Counted from the stretch's first letter, positions 43,144 to 55,569 are shown. The stretch: 64,000 nt of DNA from Paragorgia papillata (GCA_035771165.1 JAWNZC010000446.1:1892783-1956782), one strand, 5' to 3'. Numbers and translations are program-made. Notes: generated from the sequence alone by a model not told the origin.

Positions 43144-43396
43144 CTAGCTTTGATAGCGTATAGCTGCGCCTATTTTAAGTAACTTGGCCGGAATGTTGTT
43201 TAATCCTGTAGCTTTGTCTAGTTTCAAAGAATTTAATAAATTGAAAATTTCCTCTACAGTAGCTTTCTCAATAGAAAAGGTAGAGCCGACTGGAGGAATA
43301 TAGTCTTCAAATGAGGGCAAGAATCAGTTGACTTGCTAAATTAGGCCTAACGCCTGTGGCCCGGTAGTATATGTTTATTAAAGAAGTCCGGAATTT
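43144..43396 (-). pseudogene. L2/CR1-like reverse transcriptase fragment
   Basis: On the minus strand the frame reads STFSIEKATVEEIFNLLNSL, then KLDKATGLNNIPAKLLKIGA, then a stop. This is the region just before the fingers domain of L2/CR1 reverse transcriptases (compare TASGFKDFPARVLKEAGD in the element at 12305). Upstream FNKHI-like codons are interrupted by stops. A short decayed insertion. Confidence 0.75.
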
Positions 43397-44863
43397 AATC
43401 GAGTTTAGACAACATTGTATTGCCAGATGTTGGTCTAATACTTAATTTGGATAGAATAATTTTTGTCTTGTCACCATAGAATATTCGGGACCAATCAAAT
43501 TTCAGAAGGTTTTTCCAATCACATCCGAGTCAGTCTGAGCAGTCTGACGCAACGCAGTAGATACAAGTACGTGTAAACGTACCTATTTTTTAACATGGAA
43601 ATAAACTAACACATATATATCTGGCGAAGCATGGCCAAGATAACTCACCTCATGTGAACAGGCCCTAACTCTTATTTAGTTTATTCATGCATAAATTATC
43701 TTTGATGTGGGTCCAATGGACCTGATAATTACGTCACGCTTCATGAAACCGAGGCTCCAGGGCCAAGTTTCACAATAGGCGAGTTTCAGGGTGTTGCGCG
43801 CGCATCATTTTTCAAAAAAACTGGCAAGCTCCACTCAAAGTAAACATACTGTTTTAAATAAACAAAATATAGATACAGCTTCTGGATGTTTAACACTGTT
43901 ACTCTGCATGCTATTGTGGGCTCGCTAGCAAGTCTGTTTGTCATTGTTTACTTTGTGGGGAGCCCGTCAATGAAATTCGCCTATACTTGATTATCATACT
44001 GAGTAATCCGCCATATTTGTTTATGGAAGCTGATGTAGCCCAACCTTCACCTCAAACTCTTCTCTGTTTCCATGCTTCGTTTTCACACAACTGTTAAAGG
44101 CTATCGGCCGTAAGCTTTGTAGCCCCTGGTGACTAAGAGAACTAGTTGTTTTTTTACAAACCTATTGTATGATAAGTCAAAAAACTAGAAAGTTCCCGCA
44201 TTTTTATCCTGCAGTTTCCAAGATCACGCTTGAAATACTTTTGATTTTTGCATTTTTTAATTTGGCGTAAGGGCAGATATTCTTTAAAATCCAAACGTCT
44301 AAAGTTACTTCGCATGCAAAATTAACCCTTTCTTGCCTATAACGGTGCCTTTAGAATTTTACCTAGCCAGCGATAGAGGATTTAATAACAGATAGGATAA
44401 GTCTGGAAGTTAAAGAGAAAACTAAATAGGGAAATTTGGCATGCTAAAGTTTATACTAAAAACTGTTGCAATCGTAAGTTGATCAGTTCAGTTTTATCTA
44501 ATCTATCCATATGTATATCAAAACATTGTACAGGCACTCGTTTTTACTGACGGAGAAAGGTATGTATGTATACATTTTTTCTGGAGAATTTCTTCAACGG
44601 AAGGCAGTCTTGTCTTCTTTTGATAGATTTTAATTTAATATAAATTACAACATTTAAAAAAATATTATTCAGCAGAATCAATGTCCATGCTGTATCATCG
44701 GAGGCTTCGTCGCCTGAACTTTCCTGTTGAAATTCTTCAACCGTAGAAGTGATTTGCCCCTCGCCCGAAGGGACTGTGTAGAAATACGTTAAATACATGC
44801 AGGCAATTGTGTTTTGTGTATTGCGAATTGTGTTTTCTATCGGAGAATTAGATTGTGTTTTGA
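43397..44863. other. No gene recognised
   Basis: Contains a weak inverted pair around 43785-43985 (AGGCGAGTTTCA and TGAAATTCGCCT) and an 84-codon minus ORF at 44544-44798 with a Glu/Ser-rich stretch (EEFQQESSGDEASDD) that I do not recognise. Confidence 0.4.
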
Positions 44864-45645
44864 CTATTTTCTGTGACCAATGACGTTTAGACTTTTATAG
44901 ATCTTAGCACTGCATGCGATGTGATTGCAGTGCGAGTTTGCAGTAGCCCGAGTGAACGCCTGACCAGGCGTCTTGTTCTTCACCAATCGACTCTGCGATT
45001 TTCTCACTTGACAAGATTCGATGAGCATTCTGCGTACCAGAATGCTGGTATTGACCATTTTAATGCAAGAGCAACGATGAACATATCTGTGTCTGGGCTC
45101 TTTATTACAATGTTGCTGACATACCGTGAAGCATGAACAGCATCAGAAGAAGCAGCCTAGTGTCTCTGCATGTGTCAGCCTCTTCATGATCACAATTCAG
45201 TCTGCCATTTCCTCAACAATAACAGTATCTACAGAAGGCATAATACAGTGACAGACATTACCGTGTGTAATATATATATACTGTGGTATCTTTCGGCACT
45301 GTCGCATTACACTTGGACCAACAAAGAAAGAAAAATTGCATTACTGCCTCTTTATTGCTGCCCTCTGCCATAAACGTTTTCCACTGTCATGTCACTTTCT
45401 GTTCTCAGCCATAGTATCCTGACCACTTGTGTCCCGATTTCTGCTCTCCTTTCCCGTTCAGTTCCTTTAATGCTTTGCCGTTTAGGATACTGGTCACGCA
45501 CAAAATCTACCCTCGAAGATCCTCGATGGCGAATGAGATGAAAGAGAACTTCATCACCAAGATCGCCAAAAGTTTGAGCTGACAATTCAATTTTGTTGTC
45601 TGCTGCAAAAATGCCTAAAAGTTCAATTAGTTGAAACTCTGTCAA
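44864..45645 (-). pseudogene. Fragment of a transposon-associated ORF common in cnidarian-type genomes
   Basis: The longest open part (45352-45645) reads TFGDLGDEVLFHLIRHRGSS, then RVDFVRDQYPKRQSIKGTER. Downstream in other frames there are YITHGNVCHCI and, near 45050-45130, KSPDTDMFIVALALKWSI, followed by KIAESIGEEQDAW. The order SIK-x-ER, then SPDTD-x-F, then an IAESIG helix fits a widespread repeat-associated protein with a PIN/FEN-like SPDTD motif that I recall from invertebrate genomes. At least three stops or frameshifts are present. Assignment from memory only. Confidence 0.55.
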
Positions 45646-46766
45646 AGAAATATTTTACCCTGGCGACCGCGAACTTGCAAAGCAGTACAACATCATGCAG
45701 TGGCCAACTTAGCCTCCTTCGCAGGCGTTCTTTGCAGGCCTCGATATTTTCGTCCCCCATGCACTAACGCCTGCTCAAACGAGCAACACATTCCGTTCCG
45801 AGAGATTGACCAATCAGAGACCTCCTAAAATCTGGGAAGGGTTGGTGTGGTGTGTGGTATATTTATAATTATAGTGAAGATGGAGTATTTATATAGGACG
45901 ATACAAAGAACGCCTATAAATGAGACTACTGCGACGGATTCGTTGGACAACGAAAGAAAATCTGAATCAGCGAATCCGATACCATGCATCTATCTCATTG
46001 AGCATCTACAGCTATAGACCTTGAGGCTTGAGCTGACCGTTTTAACCAATATTTCAAAGACTATTGCTTATACGGTTTAGTAAAAATTTTGCTTGAATAG
46101 AATCAATAAGATGATGTTGTAACTGTGAATCGCGATATGAATACATGTGCATAAAATAAAGTTAAAAGCATCACTGGAATATATGAAGCTGGCCAGACAT
46201 CCAAGGTAAATAATTATTATCCGCTAGATACATTTCGCCGACACTTGTAGCTTTTTTAAAGCTTTTCGCACAGATTTATTTACACGACCAGCAAGAACAT
46301 ATTCATAATACCATTATATTATATTATACACGTATCCTTATTAATTATATACGTATCCTGAAAAATATTTTAAAAAGGGCAATTATACGTTTTCAGGTTA
46401 TTCTATTTTCCTTAAAGTCGGAAACTGAAGTTCATCTAAAATCGATGAAATAGTTGAAACCAGTCACTCGGCTTCACTTTTATGAGCTAAGTTTGAATTT
46501 TTGCTCCTTTTGCTGAACGCCTGAACGCGTGTGAATGACGACCGCATCGAAATAAAGACTGGTCCATTGATTCTCCTAGAAACGCGGTCATGCTTCAAGA
46601 GGACCTAAGAAGGCTTCGCTGATAAATTCTTTGCTTTACCTCGAAATTCATATTTTTCTTTACTTTTGCTAAGTTAGATGATAACCCTTTCAGAAGAAAA
46701 TATAACTTCAAAAGGTTTCGTTGACCTTTAGTTGACCCTTATAGTTTAAGTGGCACTATGACGAAA
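45646..46766. other. No gene recognised
   Basis: Includes a TAGCCTCCTTCGCAGGCG sequence near 45710, similar to the ends of the element at 31882, possibly a MITE fragment. Otherwise AT-rich. Confidence 0.4.
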
Positions 46767-47504
46767 AAATCGTGAATCTAGTATTGATACCATGCAGTAA
46801 ACTATAATTTCCAAATGATGAATACCGGCGTTTTCAGTTTCTCAAAATATTGTCTCGTTCTCGAAATATTTAAGTTTCTGAAACATGTAAATTAGGTGCC
46901 TCGTGACGTCATTTACACACACAGGCAAAAATAAGATTTACAAAATTAGTAATATCTCTGAAACTATGAAGTAGAAATAATTCAAAATTTGCACAAGAAT
47001 AGTTATGGGGAAAATACACTCCAGCGTTCACATTATGTTGTTTCCATGGATACCGCTTGCAAACAGGCGCCTTCCATTTGTAAAACAAAAATTTATTTTT
47101 TTTCTCCATAAAACAACTTTTACTGCAATACATTGACATGAATATTTGTAGACACACAGATATTGTATTTCGAATGTTTCAATTATCATATTCCTTTAGT
47201 AAAAAGGCTCGTGTAAGTTTTAGTAAAACTGTTTCCGTAGCAACAACATGATGCGCACAGTGGAGTGTACTTTTGTGATAACTGTACTTGTGCAAAGTTT
47301 GAATTATTTCTACTTCTTAGTTTCAGTTGTAAATCTTATTTTTGCCTGTGTGAGTAAATAACGTCGCGAGGCACCTAATTTACATGTTTCAGAAACTTAA
47401 ATATCTCGAGAACGAGACAATTAATATTTTGAGAAACTGAAAACGCTGGTATTCCTCATTTGGAAATTATAGTTTACTGGTGTCAATACTAGATTCACGA
47501 TTTT
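46767..47504. mobile_element. 738-bp inverted repeat, about 280-bp arms
   Basis: AAAATCGTGAATCTAGTATT at the left is mirrored by TAGATTCACGATTTT at 47490-47504. The arms stay similar over at least 180 bp with scattered mismatches (GTAAATTAGGTGCCTCGTGA and CGAGGCACCTAATTTACATG) and weaker similarity reaches about 47060 and 47230. No target duplication or coding frame found. Confidence 0.82.
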
Positions 47505-48042
47505 ACAAAATACGAATTCGCAAAGCCCTCTCCTCCTTTCATCGAATTTTTCGAGGGGAGGAACATAAGCTTTCAGCAGAAACATTTTAAAAAACTTGTT
47601 ACTTTAAAAAAAATTGTAACTGCGGCTCCAAGAGTTTTTTCGTTGCTTTTTTGTATTTTTTGAAATTCTTATGAACTTGTCAATATCTGAATGTTAAAGC
47701 GAAAAGTCCTCGTTTTGGTTTTCTAGTGTGTTCACGTGTGGTACTCTAGCTTAAATTTCCTGCTCCACTTTTTTGAATAACTTCAGCAATGAAAATATAT
47801 TATGAGGGAAATAGATGGGGCCCGGTGAGACGGCCGGACAGTTTGTTGGTACCACTCTAGGGGACAAAGGATGACATTCATTTTTGTCAAATATAATTAA
47901 GCATGTCAAATATTGTTTTTACGTTCAGTAATGGTCGCAGGTCTCAAACCTAGCGCAAAAAGAAAGCGTTTTACGATACGAGGATTAAAACCAACTACGA
48001 CTACAAGACGGAAAAACGAACATTACATCAGCTTAACCACAT
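47505..48042. other. No gene recognised
   Basis: Non-coding, moderate AT. A short frame from 47932 (MVAGLKPSAKRKRFTIRGLK) runs toward the repeat array and is not recognised. Confidence 0.35.
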
Positions 48043-48240
48043 TTACGGTAGCAGTAGCGGTAGTGGAAGTGTGATCTGAACCTCGCTACTGTCACTATCA
48101 CTGTCACTACCGGTACCACTACCACTACGAAGACCAACCACTACCACTACTAGTCTACCACTACCATTACCTACCATTATTACACGACCACGGCCACGAC
48201 TACTGCTACTACTACTGCTGCTACTACCTACCATGCCTAG
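48043..48240. repeat. Degenerate TACCAC/TGCTAC tract
   Basis: Imperfect CACTACCACTACC repeats, same motif as the array at the window start but interrupted. The polyserine frame is an artefact. Confidence 0.85.
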
Positions 48241-48457
48241 AAATGCAAAAGGTTATTGTATCCTCAGCAGTAAATATTATGCGACATGTACTAAACAGTG
48301 ATTAGAACGAAAGATTTAATCGTTTCGGTCTGAGTTTAACTTTACATGTGTGTCCTTTTATGTTATCAGTGGTATGTAACCTACCCGGTAGGATACTGGG
48401 CATTGCAAGAACTCTTATGTAACCACAATGTAATTTATTTACTTAATTTCATTAAAT
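48241..48457. other. Spacer between two TACCAC tracts
   Basis: About 215 bp of unique sequence with no recognisable feature. Confidence 0.4.
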
Positions 48458-48611
48458 CCACTACTACTACTACCTACTATACCACTATGTACTACCAACT
48501 ACCTACCACTACCACTAAGAATATCACTACCACTATACCACTACCACTTCTATTTCCACCTCCACTGCTCCTACTATACCACTACCACTACCACTACGAC
48601 TACTTCTTCCA
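48458..48611. repeat. Second degenerate TACCAC tract
   Basis: CTACTACTACCTACTATACC and similar, again a diverged hexamer array. Confidence 0.85.
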
Positions 48612-48657
48612 TAAATAATGAAGTGATGAAATCGAAGAAGGCAAACCATGTTGTGAA

Positions 48658-48945
48658 GAAGAAAGCAAGGATCAAACGAATGGAAACACTAAACGGAAAA
48701 AGTCTTCATGGACAACTCTGGAAAAATATGCAAGACCAATATTAATAAATGTAGACCAAATAATATGTAGACCAAAAAGCAATTGGACTACAGGATGTTG
48801 TAGATAAGTGTCGGCTTTGTGGTGAACCGAAAGAAACCATTTCACATCTGATTGCTTTGTGTAAAGGACTGTTGGGATCTGCGATTAAACAGAGGCACGA
48901 CGATTGTGCAAGAGCTATCTATATTGAAGCTTGTTGCGGCCTTTG
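48658..48945 (+). pseudogene. C-terminal zinc-knuckle fragment of a non-LTR retroelement
   Basis: First frame MAETLNGK-like (METLNGKSLHGQLWKNMQDQ) ends in stops. After about 50 bases a frame reads DKCRLCGEPKETISHLIALC and KQRHDDCARAIYIEA, ending TGA. The CxxC...H...C pattern followed by RHD-x-x-ARAI is the C-terminal end of a class of retroelement proteins distinct from the L2/CR1 pieces elsewhere. It abuts the start of duplicated copy 2. Confidence 0.7.
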
Positions 48946-50490
48946 ATTATTAATAATATGTCAAGGCAGTGATTAAACTCGAAAGCTTTATACTTTAATT
49001 ACACTCTCACATATGTATATTCTTTCATAAAATATTTTGTTTTATATTTAACTCTGATTTATTTATGTATCACTATGTAAACTTTGTATTTTTCATTGTA
49101 AGTATTAAAAATAGTGTGAATAAATTGAAATTATCATAAATCGCCGCATGTCTACAAATTATTAATAAAAGAAAACCAAGGAACAACGCAGTCGAAAAGC
49201 ATTTTGTCGTCTCCGTGCTATTATTAAATCGGAGTTTTGCACTTTTGTTGTCAGATGGCAATGTTTCTTAATACTTTAGTTATTCTAATAAACTGATACG
49301 CATACGACAATTGCCAGTCCTTACCGTTGTTTATGAAACGCAATACACCAGACATTTAGTGCATTTAATATTCAATGAAAGCAACTCAACTTACGGACAT
49401 ATAATTTAGCACAACCATTCATTCAATTTACTGCACTTTATTAAATATTCTTTGCAAAGGGAGTTTTCATGAGGGACCATCTATGCATATAATGTCCAAA
49501 TGAAGTGGAATTTATATCGAAACCATCACGGAAGAACTTCGTTGTAGCACTTGTAGGTACGCGCCTCGCTGCTCTAATGTATAAAAATCTTGCTTTTCAG
49601 TGCTCAATATGCAGGTTCAACGTCACGTGATCTTGAATTTGGCGAACAATAACATAAATCTCAGTCACGCCCACTTTCACAGCCCTCTCCCTTTCCAGTG
49701 GCTATGATTAAGCCCAATTACATATAACGTCGCTAATGATGGAAAAGTGACTTAACTTGTACAGGTTAGTGATTTTCTTGTCAGTTATCAGTTCAGATAT
49801 CTCCCGTTTTTTTCAGTTAACTGTTAAATATTTGGTGCTCCGTTCCGGACAAAAGGTATTCATATACCAGAAATAATTTGTCAACAGAGGATAGGTAACT
49901 TTATCAAAACTTCAGCTGAGCATACTGTAACTTAACTCATTCCTGTCCAAGAGCTTCCCAGAGGTGAATAAAACCGTCTGGCGTTAGCCAGAAATACTGA
50001 AGACCAATTCGGACAGAAAAGAGTTAAACACTTGTTGATTAAACCGCTTTCTCGTTGGCTAAACTTTTCCCCTAGACTGAAAAAAGTTTCTATAGCGTTA
50101 ACGTAAATAAAATATATACAAATGACATTTCAGACGCGTCAATAAAGAATTATCTAAGATATTTTCTACTTTGTTTTGTAAAGGTATTCACTTGTGCAGA
50201 TTAAATAGAATATGTGGTGGTAAACCAGAAGTTAAAAAAGACGAAGCACATTTATTTACTAATTTTATTTTATTATTGCATTACTGAATGAACAACAGAC
50301 CGTTATAGCTATGCCGAATACTTATGAAACGTTCACTGTGATTACATGCAATATGCTTGAGGTTTTTATGATCTCGCTTAAAAGACTATGAGCCTAGTTG
50401 TAACTGATTGACGTGTAAAGTAATATATTTTTGCATTAAGTAAATGATTCATTATATTAGCAGTATTTAATTAATTGAATAATTGTTATC

Positions 50491-50717
50491 TTATATTTTG
50501 ATGCACTTCCATTTTGGACAGCTGCATGTGCTGTTGGGAATTAGTTCAATTGATTCTTTCTTGACTTCATCAGCTTGACAGATAACGTAATCTGGTTGAC
50601 AAAGTAGTTCATTACAGGAAACTACCTTCCCTGGAAAACACATGCAACGCTTACGACAGTCATTAGAACTAAAAGTTTCACCAGGATTGTATATACGACC
50701 ATTAACATCACATTGAT
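50491..50717 (-). CDS. VWC-like gene copy 2, exon 5: repeat 4 and stop
   Basis: Same peptide as 22488-22714 (QCDVNGRIYNPGETFSSNDC to KCIKI), same phase and acceptor. Only a silent difference seen (TCAATAGATTC vs TCAATTGATTC on the plus strand). Confidence 0.85.
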
Positions 50718-50883
50718 CTAAAAAAAATACAGATATTGGTATTATTAAAAATAATAGGTTTTGGCGGGCGTCTGCCTGCCCCCTCTCTTTTTCCCAGATC
50801 AAGTTTTTAAAAGTAGGTTCATAAATCGAAATATAATATATATATTTATATATATATATAAATAAAATCGAAATATAATATAT

Positions 50884-50914
<31 letters not shown>

Positions 50915-51228
50915 ATACAATAATTTGAATAGTACGTGCGTTTTTATTGGTCGATAGCCATGATCTATAAAAGGACAGATGCACAGATTACGTCACTGAC
51001 GTGACGTGGTCTGATATCTCTAAACCAATCACGGACGTCACTGCAACACCACGAGCCAATGACGTTGCCTGATTTGTATAGATCATGGATCATGTCAGAT
51101 GAAGTGATTTATCTTTTTCAATGCCCCAAAAATTCGCCGGGAAAATTTAATGTTTGTTAAAACATAATTTTTCTATTTGTATAAAAATTATTAATCTTTT
51201 AGTAGTAATTACTAATTTTTTATTGTAT

Positions 51229-51411
51229 AAAACAAATATATTCCATTTTTTTTGTTGTTTGTTCAGTTATAGATGCACAGAGGACGTCACAACGTCGTAA
51301 GAACATCAGTGACCCACTCGACTGCGTCTCGTGGGCCACTTTTTTGTTTTTACCTGTGACGTCATCTGCGCATCTATAACTGAACAGACAACAGCAAAAT
51401 GGAATCTATAT
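51229..51411. mobile_element. Foldback MITE with GACGTCAC arms, copy 2a
   Basis: Orthologous to 23298-23457, and retains more of the right outer end (GCAAAATGGAATCTAT) than copy 1a. Confidence 0.8.
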
Positions 51412-52333
51412 ATATACAACTATAAAATTAAAAATTAATTGTCTTCAGAATTCTTTTTTCAAAATGCAAGAAATGCCATTTCACTGACTTTAGATTCTAA
51501 AACTTCCTGGAGCAGCATGCCCCAGACCCACTAGATGTTTCTCACGCTTTTTGACGCACAACTGCCCGCAGACTTTCTACATCTGTCTTAAGTGCTGTAG
51601 AATTAATTCAAGTTTAAAGAAATATTGTTTAATATCTGTATTAAATACATTTTTACATATTACAATTTGCTATATATGTACAAGTTGGTCGACTGTACCT
51701 GGAAGGGGATCTTTTGCGTTTTTGTACACCTGTCCAACCACTATATATGTAAATAACAAAAAAAATTAGTAAACTCCCTAATTAACGGGGTTAAGATCCA
51801 GTTGGTTTTTTTTAAAAAAGAACATGTCACTTAATTTCTTAAATTGTCAAAACAAAATCTTTTTATCTCCCGCTCCAAATTTTTTTACAAATGAGTTTTC
51901 CAGTTTATTTTTTTAGAACATAAAATCCATATCTTCTCGCCACCGTGTAATATCCCTTTATATACATTTCGCCAACTAAAGTATGTGCCGTCCAGCTCTT
52001 TTGGAGGACTAAATAAAATATGCACGAGCGCTATAGTATACATGCAGTACTGTATAATAATAATGTTTTTGAAATCTTTGCACATAATTCAGTTATGATT
52101 GATATTTTACTAATTTTCTGCAATAACGTTTCTCAGGGATACATATTTCCATATATGTATTTATACAATACCCTGGTTGCTATGCGTGTTTTCATTGGTT
52201 GTTGGCCATGATCTATTAGAGGACAGACACATGGTCACGTCAGATCACATCAGCTGACTAGCTTTTTTCCTTCTTCATGCCCAAAATCCGGCAAGAATTT
52301 CGACAAAAACCTTTTAAATTTTTATTGTATAAA

Positions 52334-52522
52334 ACAAATAGATTCCATTTTTTTGTTGTTGTCTGTTCAGTTATAGATGCACAGAAGACGTCACAACGTG
52401 GTAAGAACATCAGTGACCCACTCGACTGCGTCTCGTGGGCCACTTTTTTGTTCTTACCACGTTGTGACGTCATCTGTGCATCTATAACTGAACAGACAAC
52501 GGCAAAATGGAATCTATTTGTT
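52334..52522. mobile_element. Foldback MITE with GACGTCAC arms, copy 2b
   Basis: Orthologous to 24381-24590 but with a short TTG tract. The arms here are almost perfectly complementary through GACGTCACAACGTGGTAAGA. Confidence 0.83.
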
Positions 52523-52524
52523 AA

Positions 52525-52586
<62 letters not shown>

Positions 52587-52642
52587 GTGTGTATATGTGT
52601 GTGTATATGTATATGTATATCAATCTAAAAATTAACAAATAC

Positions 52643-52876
52643 CATTATTTTGTGCTCTTTTCACACACTTCCAACTTTCGCAAGTACAGTTACTATTGGC
52701 AACATTTCGCGAGGACAGAATTGCATCCTCATCAGTTTGACAGGAAATTCCTTCTGGTAAACAAATAGGTTTACAGAAAACATGATCTCCTGGAAGACAT
52801 GTGCACTGACCAGAGCAGTCCGCAGAAATAAAGTTATCACCAGCCTTGTAGGAACGTCCGTCAAAATAACACTCAT
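52643..52876 (-). CDS. VWC-like gene copy 2, exon 4: repeat 3
   Basis: Same as 24709-24942 except GDNF for GDHF. Donor AATG|GTATTTG and acceptor conserved, ten cysteines kept. Confidence 0.84.
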
Positions 52877-53455
52877 CTAAAATAAGATAACAAAAATATG
52901 AAACTTTGTAGAACATGCAACTGTTAAAAAGGTGTGCTTCAAACGTATTGGGTCTCCTATATAGGCGTTCACTAGGGCTCCTGGCAAAGTGCAGAAGTTT
53001 CCTCCGCAGAGGCTCTATACCGCGCGAGCAAAGATGGGAGTGAGCCCAGATCGAAGGCGCTGAAGTTTAGTTTTTTGCTGCTTTTTTCATGTTAATGATC
53101 ATACGGTCACTCGGTCAGGAGTCTAACATATACATTTCGCCAACTAAAGTATGTGCTGTCCAGATTCTTTTAGAGGAAGACAAAATAAAATATCCGTGAG
53201 TGCTATATTATATCTGTTCCTGACCAACAACTTGTTACCGCTCAACTTGTTTATTATATCATCAATCGCATTGCCAAAAAAATAGAATGCCTATTTCCCA
53301 TTTTTAAATATAAGACTAGTCAAGTCACTTTTAACAGATTTAGCATTAAATGTAATTTATGGATAATAGCATTGTTTAAAAAGCGATTCGAAAACGCGTA
53401 GCAATTATTCGTTGTATAACTGTATATAGATAACTTTTTAATTTGTAGTACTAAC
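52877..53455 (-). other. VWC-like gene copy 2, intron 3
   Basis: Close match to 24943-25534, shorter by small deletions. Nothing else recognised. Confidence 0.6.
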
Positions 53456-53698
53456 CTTTAACTGGAAGAGCTTTGCACGCTTTTACTTTACATTTACACT
53501 TGTCATGATTGTAATTAACAGGTACTTCTACTTGTATTTCTGAAAAATCTGGTGGACAAGGCTGTTCCTGAGGACATAAAGAAACACACCGTGTTTGGCC
53601 TTTTTTGTAACAACGGCAAAGTTTAGTACAGTTTCTGATAAACTCCTCTCCTGGTTTGTAATACTTATTGCCTTCCAAACAATTGTCGGTCTTTGTAA
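53456..53698 (-). CDS. VWC-like gene copy 2, exon 3: repeat 2
   Basis: Identical predicted peptide to 25535-25777, splice sites conserved. An upstream in-frame extension with a hydrophobic stretch (IIFISFLFFLLL) exists in this copy because the frame through the intron happens to be open. The acceptor and the copy 1 frame argue it is intronic. Confidence 0.86.
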
Positions 53699-53977
53699 CT
53701 AATAATAAAAAAAATAGAAATGATATAAATATAATTAAATTATACGGCAACATGCATTAACCATAAATAATTACAGAATATGATATTTGTTTGTTTTGCC
53801 AGTAAGTTGGGTAATTTTGTATCGGTATATGGTTGCTTAGTTGTTGGGCTAGTCTTGGTTTCGGTTGGTTGTTTGGTTATTTTCTGATAATTGGTTGTAG
53901 TTTCTTGGGTTTAGTTGATTGTTACTGTAGTTTTCTGGTTTCATCGTACGTTTTTGCCATTTCGTTCTTTTGTCGCT

Positions 53978-54062
53978 GTTTGTTTGTTTGTTTGTTTGTT
54001 TGTTTGTTTGTTTGTTTGTTTGTTTGTTTGTTTGTTTGTTTGTTTGTTTGTTTGTTTGTTTG
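53978..54062. repeat. Expanded (GTTT)n in copy 2
   Basis: About twenty uninterrupted GTTT units against about eight in copy 1. The Cys/Leu/Phe/Val open frames over it are artefacts. Confidence 0.93.
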
Positions 54063-54111
54063 GTTGTTTAGTTGTTTACATGGTTGTTTGTAATGAACTA
54101 CGGCTACCTAC

Positions 54112-54405
54112 CGTTGTTGCTTAGTGGTTTGCATAGGACTTTTTTACAAAAACAATTCTTGTCTTTTGCTCCAGAAAATAAAAATGTTTTTTTACTATCC
54201 ACGGACCCACTAAGTTCCATTATCTCTTCACGTTTATAACCAATAGGACACTTTTTTATTGTGCTGGGACAGAAGGGGACACAACCAAGATGTGCGTCGT
54301 GGGTACAAATACATTTTGACAAACAATCAACAGTTGTAAATGTGCTATTAATCACGTAGTTAGTTCCATCCGCTGTAGCACAGCATAATGACGGTAGCAA
54401 CGCAT
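54112..54405 (-). CDS. VWC-like gene copy 2, exon 2: repeat 1
   Basis: Identical predicted peptide to 26133-26426 (ALLPSLCCATADGTNYVINS onward), phase 1 at both ends. Confidence 0.86.
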
Positions 54406-54561
54406 CTAGTAATAATAAGAAGACATTTGTTAACAAATGAGGCTAACGATCGTTTACGTCATACTTCCCAAGTGGTGCAAACGGATCAATTTCCGTAAGT
54501 GATATCCCGAATTCTGAATATGATTAAACTTTCTAACCCTAATCCCAACCCTGACCCTAAC

Positions 54562-54886
54562 CACAGAACAGAAATACGACCGGAAGTCCAACTCGCGTCG
54601 GAACCTTTGAAGTTTCTATCCTCGCGCATGTCGTCTCGCGCATCTTGATTCCTCGCCATCCTACGCCATCCTACGCAATCCTGGCAATTTCCCCCAGCAG
54701 TTTGGACCTACAAAAGAAGGTTAAAACTGCCGGGAGAACTTGCCAGGATTGCGTAGGATGGCGTAGGACATTGCGTAGGATCGCCTAAGATGGCGTTGGA
54801 TGGCGTAAAATATCGCGCCTGCGCATTAAAGAAATGCGGACAAGTTGTCACGCGAGTTGGACTTCTGGTCGTATTTCTATTCTGTG
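54562..54886. mobile_element. MITE with CACAGAAYAGAAATACGACC ends, copy 2
   Basis: Orthologous to 26582-26906, with one GCGTAGGATG unit fewer on one side. Confidence 0.8.
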
Positions 54887-55161
54887 CATGCCCTAACGGT
54901 CACAATAATCAGTTTATTTTTTACCGTAAACCGTGGGTGGATTACGCCATCCACTACGCCATCATTCTAATTAAAGTTTGTACAGAACTGAACACCATTA
55001 TACACCATCCACTACGCCATTCAATACGCCATTCAATACGCCATTCATGGCGGGTAATGAGAATTTACGCTTTTTATTTGGATTAATTTTAACGTTTAAT
55101 TTATTTTTGACGGGTTATTTTAGTGGTGGTTATTTTATATATTTAGTAGTGACATACATTT

Positions 55162-55313
55162 AACAAATAGAAAACATTTTCCGTGTTCCTATAGAGTTAT
55201 AGAAACACTTGTGGAAGTTTGGAAGAACTCGAAATAGTGTGTAATTTCTCGTTCTCCCAACTTTCCCTCGTGTCATAGTCTATAACACGGAAAATGTTTT
55301 CTATTTCTTAAAT
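55162..55313. mobile_element. Foldback MITE with ACATTTTCCGTGT arms, copy 2
   Basis: Orthologous to 27171-27320. Downstream, GTTTATGTGACGTCATTTCG shows the uninterrupted target of the copy 1 retroelement. Confidence 0.78.
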
Positions 55314-55569
55314 GTATTTCACTTCCCGTAGTTTATGTGACGTCATTTCGGGAATTTATATGGAGTCGATCACGCAAACAATGTTAATGTTTTCCTAAAG
55401 GACATGACTGAAACTCAGTCGACTATAATACGAAGTGACAGATTATACACCCATGCACTAATGTAAACACACCTTGATCAGGCCATTTTGGGGATACATT
55501 AAAGTGCTTATGAAACGAAATTTTCAGTTTTTTAAGACTGTTTTTGGTAATGGCTTCTAAAAATCCCAG

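Larger units (their letters stand above)
50718..52642 (-). other. VWC-like gene copy 2, intron 4
   Basis: As in copy 1: (TA)n tracts at 50832-50915, two CRE-containing foldbacks (51229-51411 and 52334-52522) and a (GTATAT)n array at 52524-52618. Confidence 0.7.

Noticed and set aside
48043..48234. Polyserine/glycine ORF
   Set aside because: Artefact of the degenerate TACCAC repeat.
53456..53753. Copy 2 VWC exon 3 as a separate gene with its own hydrophobic leader
   Set aside because: The leader lies in the intron upstream of a good acceptor and is not open from an equivalent start in copy 1; the phase fits exon 2 instead.
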